From assembly GCA_016793465.1 (NCBI GenBank), contig JAEUJW010000055.1:62001-126000 (forward strand): a DNA stretch of 64,000 bases, read 5' to 3'. Below are positions 38,318 to 52,690 of this stretch, piece after piece. A program made the position numbers and the translations under genes. Below the pieces are notes generated by a model. That model was not told where the DNA came from. It made no database searches and saw nothing but the letters and a program-made list of their open reading frames with translations. Source of the stretch: Myxococcales bacterium. GTDB lineage: Bacteria; Myxococcota; Polyangia; Nannocystales; Nannocystaceae. Position 1 is the first letter of the stretch; every line of letters starts with the position of its first letter.

Positions 38318-38738
38318 GCGCGGGGGAAGATACCGCAGGACGGTCGGGCGCCCCTGAAACCGGAGCCGGCGATGGGGGCGCGAGGCCCCACCTGCGCCGC
38401 GGGCGGGCCGCAGGCGGCCGAGTGTGACGATTGGCGGATCGCGGGATGTACATATATCGCCAGTCGCGGCCGACCGCGAATGTCGGGAGATGCGAAACGG
38501 GGTGTGGGTGTATGGTATGTGCGGCGCGCGGATGAACGCGGTGGGTGCACGGCGGCGCCACCGGCTGCGGATGCGGAGTGCCCCGACGTCGCGTCACCTT
38601 CCGAAAAAAGCCCGTGGAACGGCGATTGCGCCAATCTTGCGGGCTCGTGCGCGAGAACTCCACGGGCGCGGCCTCACGTGGCTTGTGTCCGGCGAGGTTC
38701 CGGTAGAGCCTTGGACATCGGTGACAGACGAGAAGCGC
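38318..38738. other. 421-bp intergenic region upstream of the FHA regulator
   Basis: Divergent promoter region. Contains a -24/-12-type sequence (separate entry) and an A/T-rich patch gatgtacatatatcgcc at about 38446 that could hold a -10 element. No credible coding sequence was seen. Confidence 0.55.
38615..38630 (+). promoter_or_regulatory. Candidate sigma54 (-24/-12) promoter
   Basis: TGGAACG-GCGA-TTGCG fits TGGCACG-N4-TTGCW with the invariant GG-N10-GC spacing. It lies about 110 bp upstream of the ATG of the FHA/AAA+ gene on the same strand. Match is by eye only. Confidence 0.45.
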
Positions 38739-40490
38739 ATGATCGACGGACCGACCCTCGGGTTGTCGAGCAATCGTGGTAGTGCGACCGCCGTCGGCGC
38801 GACGGTCGAACGACAGTATTTGATCGTATTCCACGGGGAGACGTCAGCGAACTTCGCGCTGCCGACGACGGGGAGCGTGCTGATCGGACGGTCGGACGAG
38901 GCCCAGCTCCGCATCGACGATCAGGGCGTGTCGCGGCGGCACGCGGCGCTGGCGCTCGACCAGGGCGAGGCGCGGCTGATGGACCTCGGCAGCCACAACG
39001 GCGTGTGGGTCAACGGGGAGCGCATCGCGGCCTCGCGGCTGCTGATCTCCGGCGACTCGATCACGGTCGGCTCGGCGACGCTGGTCTATCACGGCGGCGG
39101 CCGCGGGCGGCCGCGCCAGCGCCTCGAGTTCGCGGCGCTGCGCCAGCGGCTCGCCGAGGAGGTCGAGCGCGCCGCCCGGTTCTCGCACGACATCGCCATC
39201 GTCGTGCTGCACGGCGGCGAGGCCCACGAGCGGGCGGCGATCGACGCGGCGTGCGCCCGCCTGGCGCGGCGCGGCGGCATCGTCGGGGCCGACGTCGAGG
39301 GCGGCGCGGTGGTGCTGCTGCCGGAGACCGACGTGGCGACGGCGCTGGCGGCCCTCGGCGCGCAGGCCGACGCGGCGCGGGTCGGCTACGCCAGCTGCCC
39401 GCTCGACGGCAGCGATCCGGACGCGCTGCTGATCGGGGCGCGGGCGGCGGCGGAGCGGGCGACGCGGGGCAAGCCGCTGGCGGCGGCGGCGGCCTGCCAG
39501 TCGCTGCGGGTCGGCGGGGCCGAGGTGGTGGTCGCGGACCCGGCGATGCAGCGGCTGTTCGCGTTCGTCGAGCGCATCGCGGCGACCGAGCTGCCGGTGC
39601 TGCTGACCGGCGAGACCGGCACGGGCAAGGAGCTGCTGGCCACGGTGATCCACGGGCTGAGCGCGCGGCGCGAGGGGCCGTTCGTGCTGATGCGCTGCGT
39701 GGGGCTGTCGGACCTGATGGTCGAGCGCGAGCTGTTCGGTGGCGGCGAGGACGAGACCGAGCGGCCGGGCTGCCTCGAGCGGGCGTCGGGGGGCACGCTG
39801 TTCTTCGACGAGATCGGCGAGCTGGGCCTGGCGGCCCAGGCCAAGCTGCTGCGGGCGATCGAGACGCGGCGGGTGGTCCGCATCGGCGAGGCCGACGAGC
39901 GGGCGATCGACCTGCGCATCGTCGCGGCGACCAACCACGCGATCGAGGAGAAGGTGCAGGCGGGGCTGTTCCGCAGCGACCTGTACTTCCGGCTGACCGG
40001 GGCCAAGCTGTGGCTGCCGCCGCTGCGCGACCGGCCGCGCGAGCTGCCGATCCTCGCCCAGCGGTTCCTGGCGGCGGCGCGGGCCGAGGTCGGCGCGCCG
40101 GCCATGGCGATCGCGCCGGCGGCGATGCGGCGGCTGGCCGAGCACAGCTGGCCGGGCAACGTGCGCGAGCTGAAGCACGCGATGGGCTGCGTGGCGGCGG
40201 CGTACGCCGACGAGGTGCTGCGGCCGCACCACCTGAGCGAGTGGCTGAGCGGGCTGCCGGCGGAGCCGGGCGCCGCGCCGGCGCCGGCGACGGACGAGGC
40301 CGAGGAGGAGGCGCCGCGGTTCCGTCCGCTCGAGGAGGAGATCCGCGAGCTCGAGATCCAGCGGATCTCGGCGGCGCTGGCGGCGACGGGCGGCAACCAG
40401 ACGCGGGCCGCGGAGCTCATCGGCATGCCGCTGCGGACGTTCGTCAACAAGCTGAAGCGCCACGGCATCGTCGCCGAGCGGAGGACCTGA
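38739..40490 (+). CDS. FHA-domain AAA+ (NtrC-like) regulator lacking the GAFTGA loop
   Basis: A 583-residue regulator. Residues about 25-115 are an FHA phosphothreonine-binding domain (VLIGRSDEAQ, SRRHAAL, GSHNGVWVNG). Residues about 125-255 look like a degenerate GGDEF/cyclase-like fold without catalytic residues. Then comes an AAA+ sigma54-activator-type core: GETGTGKELLA near 290, GTLFFDEIGELG, and FRSDLYFRLTG; a C-terminal Fis HTH follows (TRAAELIGMPLRTFVNKLKRHG). Where activators carry GAFTGA, this protein reads ELFGGGEDETERPG, so contact with sigma54 is doubtful. ATG 38739 has gagaag upstream; GTG 38721 is an alternative. One base separates its stop from the next gene, a kinase, whose phosphorylation the FHA domain might read. 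Confidence 0.9.
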   Translation: MIDGPTLGLSSNRGSATAVGATVERQYLIVFHGETSANFALPTTGSVLIGRSDEAQLRIDDQGVSRRHAALALDQGEARLMDLGSHNGVWVNGERIAASRLLISGDSITVGSATLVYHGGGRGRPRQRLEFAALRQRLAEEVERAARFSHDIAIVVLHGGEAHERAAIDAACARLARRGGIVGADVEGGAVVLLPETDVATALAALGAQADAARVGYASCPLDGSDPDALLIGARAAAERATRGKPLAAAAACQSLRVGGAEVVVADPAMQRLFAFVERIAATELPVLLTGETGTGKELLATVIHGLSARREGPFVLMRCVGLSDLMVERELFGGGEDETERPGCLERASGGTLFFDEIGELGLAAQAKLLRAIETRRVVRIGEADERAIDLRIVAATNHAIEEKVQAGLFRSDLYFRLTGAKLWLPPLRDRPRELPILAQRFLAAARAEVGAPAMAIAPAAMRRLAEHSWPGNVRELKHAMGCVAAAYADEVLRPHHLSEWLSGLPAEPGAAPAPATDEAEEEAPRFRPLEEEIRELEIQRISAALAATGGNQTRAAELIGMPLRTFVNKLKRHGIVAERRT

Positions 40491-40491
40491 G

Positions 40492-44382
<3,891 letters not shown>

Positions 44383-44404
44383 CGTCGGTGGTCGGCTGGC
44401 CCCA

Positions 44405-44486
44405 ATGCAATGTTGGGAGGTGGGACACTCTGCCACGAATGTCATCATGCCAACATTGCATGAGTGGCAGTTCGGTCGCGCCGAAC
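44405..44486. promoter_or_regulatory. Interleaved inverted repeats (pseudoknot-like or compound operator)
   Basis: Three perfect complementarities: 44405-44416 with 44450-44461 (12 bp, ATGCAATGTTGG), 44430-44436 with 44464-44470 (7 bp, CTGCCAC) and 44470-44475 with 44481-44486 (GTTCGG). The first two interleave, as in an H-type RNA pseudoknot. The element lies after the kinase stop and before the ADYC lipoprotein promoter. Confidence 0.6.
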
Positions 44487-44566
44487 GTGCATGAGATACT
44501 TCCAGAGGCATACCCGTGTACGATGATTCCGTACGGGCGAACCCGTGAAGAATCCTGAAGAATTTC

Positions 44567-44596
44567 TTGCAAGTGTCGCGATGGTTCCGGTATGGT
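44567..44596 (+). promoter_or_regulatory. Predicted promoter of the ADYC lipoprotein gene
   Basis: TTGCAA (44567-44572), 18-nt spacer, TATGGT (44591-44596). Its position rules out the ATG at 44592 as start and supports ATG 44622. Confidence 0.5.
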
Positions 44597-44621
44597 CTTA
44601 AGCGTGATGCGGAGGTGGTCG

Positions 44622-45674
44622 ATGCGCTGGACGACGAATCGGATTGCGGCGATGTTGCTGTTCGTGTGTGTCGCGGGGACCGGGTGCGACGAATCGGCGG
44701 ACGTCGGGTTCTCCGAGGATTCTGCGGCCGAGGGGGTCGCCCCGCGCAATCAGGTCCACAACGCGCCGGTGATCAACACCGCCAACCTGAACGGGTGGAC
44801 GCTCAACGGGTGGACGCTCAACGGCGAGACGTTCAACGGGTGGACGCTCAACGGGTGGACGCTCAACGGGTGGACGCTCAACAGCATGTCGCTCAACGGC
44901 ACCGAGTTCCAGGCCTCGCGGGTCGGCTCGTCGCAGCCGGTCTCGGGCACCGACATGATCGGCGCCCAGCTGACGCTGTCGCAGGGCTACTCGGTGTACG
45001 TGCTGACGCTCGAGGACATCTACCTCGACGAGCAGAACCCGGCCGGCGACGTCTACCTCTACGACATCAGCGTGTTCGACGTGTTCGCCGGCGAGACCGT
45101 GCCGCTGTGCACGATCGACGGCGTGGGCGTCCCGGCGATCCCGCTGAGCAACTACTGGAACCCGACCACCGGCGCGCGCATCGACAACCCCAACGTCGTG
45201 ACCTTCGCCTGCCGCGGCGGGGCCCTGGCGAAGTGCGTGGATTGGGGCTACCTCCCGTGGTCGACCGCCAGCCGCTGCGAGGGTGAGACCTGCGAGGTGG
45301 TCTCGCTCGCCGACCACCACCAGGCCTGCACCCGCATGGTCCGCGCCGACTACTGCGGCGACGGCACGCCCCACACCCACAACGGCACGCCCATCGACAT
45401 CTACGACGGGCTGAGCCCGCAGATCCAGGCGGCGTCGACCGGCAACCAGGTGGGCTGGGGCGTCGAGGCGGAGTGGGGCCCGGACGGCGCGCGCTGCATC
45501 GGCGAGGACCTGCGGCTCAGCATGTTCGCCGGCGAGAACCTGCCGGAGCCGGCCTGCCTCGCCGCGCTCGAGGACATCGAGGGCTGCGGCGACCTCGCGG
45601 CCAGCCGCGGCGCCAGCGTGGCCAACCGCTACTGCGACGAGTGGATCACCGACCCCTCGGCCTGCGGCATGTAG
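44622..45674 (+). CDS. ADYC-domain lipoprotein with pentapeptide-like NGWTL repeats
   Basis: A 350-residue predicted lipoprotein. ATG 44622 is chosen because ggaggt lies five bases before it and the predicted -10 covers an earlier ATG. The signal peptide ends at the lipobox VAGTGC. Residues 55-96 are eight five-residue repeats of the type LNGWT, compatible with a small right-handed beta-helix. The rest is the Cys-rich ADYC domain, named for the ADYC motif seen here as VRADYCGDG, with HTHNGT after it and several paired Cys. ADYC proteins are a myxobacterial surface family of unknown function. The gene is monocistronic; the next gene is convergent. Confidence 0.85.
   Translation: MRWTTNRIAAMLLFVCVAGTGCDESADVGFSEDSAAEGVAPRNQVHNAPVINTANLNGWTLNGWTLNGETFNGWTLNGWTLNGWTLNSMSLNGTEFQASRVGSSQPVSGTDMIGAQLTLSQGYSVYVLTLEDIYLDEQNPAGDVYLYDISVFDVFAGETVPLCTIDGVGVPAIPLSNYWNPTTGARIDNPNVVTFACRGGALAKCVDWGYLPWSTASRCEGETCEVVSLADHHQACTRMVRADYCGDGTPHTHNGTPIDIYDGLSPQIQAASTGNQVGWGVEAEWGPDGARCIGEDLRLSMFAGENLPEPACLAALEDIEGCGDLAASRGASVANRYCDEWITDPSACGM
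44784..44909 (+). repeat. Tandem 15-bp repeats coding for LNGWT units
   Basis: Eight units of aacgggtggacgctc type; five are identical (WT) and the others vary (GET, SMS, TEF ends). In-frame in the ADYC lipoprotein; a likely site of repeat-number variation. Confidence 0.9.
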
Positions 45675-45708
45675 CGCGGGGCCACGACCTGCGGGCCGAG
45701 CGTCGCCG

Positions 45709-46377
45709 TCACGGGCCCTGGCCGAACCAGGTGGTCCCGTCGACGGCGACCTCGCGCTTCCAGATCGGCACGTCGCGCTTCAGGCGGTCGATGGCGGCGC
45801 GGCAGGCGTCGAAGGCCTCGGCGCGGTGCGGGGCGGCGGCGGCGAGCACGACGGCGACCTCGCCGATGCCGAGCCAGCCGAGGCGGTGGTGGATCGCCAG
45901 CTGCGCGCCGGGCACCTCGACCTCGACCGCGTCGGCGATCTCCCGCATGACGCGCAGCGCCATCGGCTCGTAGGCCTCGTACTCGAGGTGGTGGATGCGC
46001 TGGCCGTGGCTGTGCTCGCGGACCTTGCCGATGAAGGTGACGACCCCGCCGGCCGCGCGGCGCTCGACCGCGGCGACCACCCGCGACTGCACGAGCGGCG
46101 CGCCGCCGAGGTAAAAGCGGTCGTCGTGGTCGTGGCCGCCGCTGACCGGCGGGATGATCGCGACCTCGGCGCCCGCGGGCACGGCGTGGTCGGCGGCGAC
46201 GAACGTGTGGTCGACGGCGACGCGGCACGGCGGCAGCAGCGGGGCCGCGGCGGGATAAGAGGAGGCGAGGGCCGCGAGCAGCTCGCCGACGCTGGCGCCG
46301 TCGCGGAGCTCGAGGTCGACGTGGTCGCGTCGCAGGCGCTCGCGCAGGCCGGCGAACAGGAGGACGCGGACGGTCAT
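45709..46377 (-). CDS. Fused MoaD-MoaE molybdopterin synthase
   Basis: A 222-residue fusion of both subunits of molybdopterin synthase, which puts sulfur into precursor Z. Residues 1-81 are MoaD, with the ubiquitin-like start MTVRVLLFAGLRERL and the Gly-Gly (80-81) that must be free to carry thiocarboxylate. Residues about 87-222 are MoaE (GGVVTFIGKVREHS, HLEYEAYEPMA, PIWKREV). A His/Asp-rich linker GHDHDD follows the Gly-Gly. The Mycobacterium tuberculosis MoaX fusion is reported to be cleaved at this point; the same would be needed here. No other molybdenum cofactor gene is in the window. Confidence 0.93.
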   Translation of the reverse strand: MTVRVLLFAGLRERLRRDHVDLELRDGASVGELLAALASSYPAAAPLLPPCRVAVDHTFVAADHAVPAGAEVAIIPPVSGGHDHDDRFYLGGAPLVQSRVVAAVERRAAGGVVTFIGKVREHSHGQRIHHLEYEAYEPMALRVMREIADAVEVEVPGAQLAIHHRLGWLGIGEVAVVLAAAAPHRAEAFDACRAAIDRLKRDVPIWKREVAVDGTTWFGQGP

Positions 46378-46456
46378 GCAGGGCCCCTCTCAGATCCCGG
46401 AGGGCGAGGCAAATTCGCCGCAGCGGGCAGGGACCGATCGGCGTGTCGCCGAAGTT

Positions 46457-46486
46457 TTGTGGGCCCGTCGCGTGGGGCGATATCCT
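46457..46486 (+). promoter_or_regulatory. Predicted promoter of the SprT-like gene
   Basis: TTGTGG (46457-46462), 18-nt spacer, TATCCT (46481-46486), about 60 bp before the start codon. Confidence 0.4.
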
Positions 46487-46545
46487 ACCCGTGCTTGCTC
46501 CGGCCGAGATCAAGCTCCGCCGTTATCTTCGTCCTGGACCCACCC

Positions 46546-47433
46546 ATGATGCAGACTGCCCTCCGAGGCCAGGCCCGTCCGGCCGCCGCCCACCTCGCCC
46601 TCGTCCCCGCTCCGACCGAGTCCTCGCCCATGAAGTCCAACCGTGCCCCTGCTCCGGCTGCCCTGATGCGGTCGGCGGCGCAGGAGCCGGAGGACGCCCT
46701 GGACGCCGACGAGGCCCTCGAACCCGAGCTCGTGCCGGAGTCGCCGGGCGAGGCGGAGGCGCAGCGACAGGCGGTGCAGACCCGGCTGACGGCCTACTTC
46801 ACGAGCGGGCGGCCGCGCGTGGTGTTCACCGATAATTTGCACACCATGCTGTCGATCAAGCGCGGCCAGGGCGTGTGGACCTTGCGCATGCACCGGATGT
46901 TCGCGCTGGCGCCGCCGGCGGTGCTGCGGGCGGTGGCCCAGTACGCGCAGACGCAGAACCGCCAGGCGGCGGAGCTGCTGCGCGCGTTCATCGACCACCA
47001 CGAGCACTTGATCCGGGCCCAGGCCGAGCCGCGGGCCCAGGCGATCGACGTGCAGGGCGCGCACCACAACCTGCAGGCGATCTTCGAGGAGCTCAACGCG
47101 CAGTACTTCGCGGGCGGCGTGAAGGCGCGGATCACCTGGGGCCCGCGCGGGCGCCGGAAGAGCGGGCGCGAGTCGATCAAGCTCGGCAGCTACAGCGTGG
47201 AGGAGCAGCTGATCCGCATCCACCCGGTGCTCGACGCCAGCGACGTGCCGCGGTTCTTCGTGGCGTGGATAATCTACCACGAGATGCTGCACGAGGTGCA
47301 CGACATGCCGATCGTCGACGGGCGGCGGGTCTATCACACGCCGGAGTTTCGCCGCGCCGAGGCCCAGTTCGAACACTACGCCGAGGCAGTGCTGTGGGAG
47401 CGCACGCAGGTGCGCAAGCTGCTCGACCGCTGA
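46546..47433 (+). CDS. SprT-like zinc metalloprotein
   Basis: A 295-residue protein. Residues 1-~85 are low-complexity. The C-terminal domain has the SprT layout: an early segment LQAIFEELNAQYFAGGVKARITWG, and the zinc site HEMLH (245-249) with a third ligand in RVYHTPEFR. This predicts a cytoplasmic zinc protease or protease-like fold, as in SprT/Spartan. ATG 46546 (with a second ATG next to it) is used; an internal ATG at 46630 would remove part of the low-complexity region. Adjacent genes are unrelated. Confidence 0.8.
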   Translation: MMQTALRGQARPAAAHLALVPAPTESSPMKSNRAPAPAALMRSAAQEPEDALDADEALEPELVPESPGEAEAQRQAVQTRLTAYFTSGRPRVVFTDNLHTMLSIKRGQGVWTLRMHRMFALAPPAVLRAVAQYAQTQNRQAAELLRAFIDHHEHLIRAQAEPRAQAIDVQGAHHNLQAIFEELNAQYFAGGVKARITWGPRGRRKSGRESIKLGSYSVEEQLIRIHPVLDASDVPRFFVAWIIYHEMLHEVHDMPIVDGRRVYHTPEFRRAEAQFEHYAEAVLWERTQVRKLLDR

Positions 47434-47618
47434 CGCGGCGACGGCGGTGACGAGCGGCGTGCGCACCAGCGTCGGCGACGCGGTGCGCACGCCTGGTTCC
47501 TCGCGATCACCGACGCGGGTGTGCAGGCGGATTCGCCCCATACGGGCCCGTACAGGCGTTTTGCCGGGCTCGCAGGGCAGTCGACGCGGCCGCAGGACGC
47601 GAGTATCGTGCACGCCCC

Positions 47619-49919
<2,301 letters not shown>

Positions 49920-49968
49920 GCAGCGCGCGAATATTGCTTCACTCCGAGGTGCGTGGTACACGCGCGGG

Positions 49969-51021
49969 GTGCACCTCTCGCGGTTGAGCCTCCACCAGTT
50001 CACGAGTTTCCAGGAGGTGCACCTGGAACTCGTGCCGGGTGTGAACGTGTTCATCGGCGAGAACGCGACCGGGAAGTCGCACGTGCTGAAGCTCCTGTAC
50101 GCGCTGTCGGAGTCGGTCCGCCGGCACGTCGGCGGCGAGGGGCTCGACGGTCGCAAGGGCGAGCCGCTCGAGAGCGTCGTCCAGGAGATGCTGCGCGGGG
50201 TGTTCCTGCCGGACGAGCTCGGTCGGCTGGTGCGTCGCGTGCCGAAGGGGGCGAAGACGGCGACGGTGGCGGCGCAGTGGGCGAACGGCGCGAGCATCGA
50301 GCTCTCGTTGACGACCCAGGGGGCGTTTCGCGTGAAGCTCGAGGGAGACTTCGCGAGCCTCGGCAACTCGGTTTTCATCCCCACGCGCGAGGTGCTCTCG
50401 GTCTATCCGGGCTTCACCGCGGCCTGGCTGAAGCGCGAGTCGGAGTTCGATCGCACGTACTACGAGATCTGCGTGTTGCTGGGCCTGAACCTGCTCCGCG
50501 GACCGCGCGACGAGACGCGCCGCAGGCTGATCGAGCCGATCGAGCGGGCGATCCACGCGCGGGTGCACCAGGACAACGGTCGCTTCTACCTCAAGTACGA
50601 CGAGGGCGGCGACATCGAGGCGCAGCTGGCGGCCGAAGGCCACCGCAAGCTCGGCATGATCGCGTACCTCATCGCCAACGGGTCGCTCACGGACAACAGC
50701 TTCCTATTTTGGGACGAGCCCGAGGCGGGGATCAATCCGCTGCTCGTGCGGGTCACCGGCGACGTCATCTTCGGGCTGGCGAAGACCGGGTTGCAGAATT
50801 TTCTCAGCACACACGACTATATCTTCGCGTCCAACCTGTCCTTGCGCGCGGATCAAGGGTCGACGCGGTTCTTCGCGTTCGGACGGACGGACGCGGGGGT
50901 CGGGGTCGAGTCGGGGGCGCGTATGAGCGACCTCGAGCACAACCCGATCCTCGACGCCTTCGTCGATCTGCACGCCCGCGAGCGGGCCGCGTTCCTCGCC
51001 GGCGGGAGCGGCGGCCCGTGA
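49969..51021 (+). CDS. ABC-type (AAA_15/OLD-like) ATPase of a putative two-gene defence operon
   Basis: A 350-residue SMC/RecF-type ATPase. The N-terminus HLSRLSLHQFTSFQEV is typical of AAA_15/AAA_21 proteins; Walker A is GENATGKS (K36), the signature region is AAEGHRKLGMI, Walker B is FLFWDEPEAGINP (D249-E250), and the H-loop is FLSTHDY. No TOPRIM nuclease or coiled-coil insertion of normal SMC size is present. GTG 49969 fits the conserved start. The stop overlaps the GTG of the nuclease gene, so the two are translationally coupled. ATPases of this class partner nucleases in Septu, PARIS and related systems; the equivalence is inferred. Confidence 0.88.
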   Translation: MHLSRLSLHQFTSFQEVHLELVPGVNVFIGENATGKSHVLKLLYALSESVRRHVGGEGLDGRKGEPLESVVQEMLRGVFLPDELGRLVRRVPKGAKTATVAAQWANGASIELSLTTQGAFRVKLEGDFASLGNSVFIPTREVLSVYPGFTAAWLKRESEFDRTYYEICVLLGLNLLRGPRDETRRRLIEPIERAIHARVHQDNGRFYLKYDEGGDIEAQLAAEGHRKLGMIAYLIANGSLTDNSFLFWDEPEAGINPLLVRVTGDVIFGLAKTGLQNFLSTHDYIFASNLSLRADQGSTRFFAFGRTDAGVGVESGARMSDLEHNPILDAFVDLHARERAAFLAGGSGGP

Positions 51022-51599
51022 CCACAGTATGCGAGGGCAGCCTCCGCATCGAATTCGACGCGTCATGGACGGTCCTGAAGTGGGACGAGCACGTCGTCTA
51101 CGTCGACGGCGTCGCCAGGCTCAACGGTCAGCTCACCGACCCGGCGACCGGCGCCGCGACCCCCGAGGGCACCAAGGCTGTCGACATCGTCGCGCTCGAC
51201 GCCAACGCGCTGCATTTCATCGAGGTCAAGGACTTCAGGGGCTTCGCCGTGCAAAACGCCTTTCGCCAGGAGACCGAGCTGCCGCTCGAGGTCGGCCTCA
51301 AGGTCCGTGACTCGCTGTCCGGCGTGCTCGGCGCGTACAGGGCGAGTCGGCGCTGGCAAGAGGTCGAGCCGTTCGCCCGGGCGCTCCATGATCGACGTCT
51401 GCCGGTGCGTGTCATCGCCTGGATCCTCGAGGATTCGCCGGCCGGTCGGAGAGATCGCAGGAAGCAGAGCGCCGTCAGCAGCGTGCGTCTGGGGCAGCTG
51501 AAGAGCCGCCTCGCGTGGTTGACCCCACAGGTGTGGGTGGACGACCCGCTGCAGCCCTCAGTCCCGCTCGTCGGCGTTCAGGTGTCCCGCGCGTCGTAG
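51018..51599 (+). CDS. PD-(D/E)XK nuclease-like protein
   Basis: A 193-residue protein. The core DIVALDANALHFIEVKDF gives a classic PD-(D/E)XK pattern: Asp 56, then Glu 69-x-Lys 71 after a hydrophobic strand. The C-terminus contains helices and the hydrophobic strand VRVIAWILED. It starts with GTG overlapping the ATPase stop (GTGA), so it is probably the effector nuclease of the pair. It could alternatively be a DNA-repair accessory. Its end overlaps the convergent lipoprotein gene by 22 bp. Confidence 0.75.
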   Translation: MTTVCEGSLRIEFDASWTVLKWDEHVVYVDGVARLNGQLTDPATGAATPEGTKAVDIVALDANALHFIEVKDFRGFAVQNAFRQETELPLEVGLKVRDSLSGVLGAYRASRRWQEVEPFARALHDRRLPVRVIAWILEDSPAGRRDRRKQSAVSSVRLGQLKSRLAWLTPQVWVDDPLQPSVPLVGVQVSRAS

Positions 51600-52093
51600 C
51601 GGTCCGCACATTCGCGGTAGCGGGTGCAGTCGCCGGCGGCGGCGTCGAGGCAGGCGAGCAGGCGCTCGTCGTGGGGCGGCGACCTGCTCGCGCAGCGCTC
51701 GACGAGGGCCTGGCGCACGACGAGCTCGTTGTTGGCGCGGACGGCGAGATCGACGGCGGGATCCGGCGCGGGGCGACCGATGCCGCACGACCACGTGAAG
51801 TCGATGAAGACGCCGCAGCGCGCGTGCAGGTCGGCCGGCGGGGCGGCGGGCGTCGGGGGCGGCGGCGGCGCGGGCTTCGGGGCGCGCGCGGGCGCGTCGC
51901 GGCCCTGCTGGACCTCGCGGCAGGTCGCCTCGGACATGCCGTAGCGCTCGCGGAGCTCGGCGCAGGAGGTCGTGCACAGGGTGAGGCAGAGGTCGGCGTC
52001 GGCCACGGCGCGCTCGCAGCGGGCCACGCAGGCGCGGATGTCCGGCGTGGTGCAGCCGGGCACGAACAGGAGCATCAGGAGGCAGCGGCGCAC
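51578..52093 (-). CDS. Cys-rich lipoprotein
   Basis: A 171-residue predicted lipoprotein (LLMLLFVPGC lipobox). The mature part has many Cys in two groups (RACVARCERAV, CLTLCTTSCAEL; later CGVFIDF, CGIGRP, CLDAAAGDC, RECADRY) around a Pro/Ala-rich linker. The disulphide-rich pattern suggests a periplasmic or surface protein. No family is recognised. It converges on the nuclease gene with a 22-bp overlap of coding ends. Confidence 0.75.
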   Translation of the reverse strand: MRRCLLMLLFVPGCTTPDIRACVARCERAVADADLCLTLCTTSCAELRERYGMSEATCREVQQGRDAPARAPKPAPPPPPTPAAPPADLHARCGVFIDFTWSCGIGRPAPDPAVDLAVRANNELVVRQALVERCASRSPPHDERLLACLDAAAGDCTRYRECADRYDARDT

Positions 52094-52234
52094 GCGTCAC
52101 CAGCGTAGCGGGCGCGCGGCGGGCTGTCAGCAGGCGCCGCCGCGAGGGTGTGGGAGGGATCGTGCCACCGCGCGCGACGATGCGTCGCCCGGGTTATGTG
52201 CACAGCGCGTCGGGTGTGTCGATATGCGACGACG

Positions 52235-52690
52235 TCATATCAGGCCGCGGGTCATGAGCTTGCTGCCGCGATCGGTGTAGCCGGCGCGTGTGTACAAATT
52301 GACGTTGCGGGCCTCGTAGCTGAGGACCTCGAGGTGGACGGCGACGACGGCGCGGGCGCGGGCCTCGCACTCGAGCAGGGCGAGGACGCGGAGGCCGAGG
52401 CCGCGGCCGCGGAGCTCGGGGACGATGTAAAACTCGTCGAGGATGGCGTCGCGGCCGCCGTATTCGACGCTGTAGCCCCAGCAGAGGATGGCGTAGCCGA
52501 CCGTTCGGTCGACCTGCTGGACGCGGTAGACGGCGCCGAGGGCGGGGTCGGCGAGCAGGGCGCGCAGGGCGGCGAGCTCGCGCCCGCTGCGGGGGACGGG
52601 GTCGTCGATCTTGAAGTCGACGGCCATCGGCTCGAGCTCGGCGTAGTCGGCGGGGCCGGCCGCGACCAGGCGCAGGTCGGCGGCGGTCAT
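52235..52690 (-). CDS. GNAT-family N-acetyltransferase
   Basis: A 151-residue acetyltransferase. Motif A, DEFYIVPELRGRGLGLRVL, has the R-G-R-G-L-G pyrophosphate loop for acetyl-CoA; the C-terminal NVNLYTRAGY is the usual motif B. The substrate is unknown. ATG 52690 overlaps the EamA stop by four bases (ATGA), so the two genes form an operon. Confidence 0.9.
   Translation of the reverse strand: MTAADLRLVAAGPADYAELEPMAVDFKIDDPVPRSGRELAALRALLADPALGAVYRVQQVDRTVGYAILCWGYSVEYGGRDAILDEFYIVPELRGRGLGLRVLALLECEARARAVVAVHLEVLSYEARNVNLYTRAGYTDRGSKLMTRGLI

Noticed and set aside
35354..38782. 1142-codon plus-strand open frame
   Set aside because: Shadow of the membrane/spermidine-synthase-like gene; Gly/Ala/Glu/Gln-biased product without hydrophobic cores.
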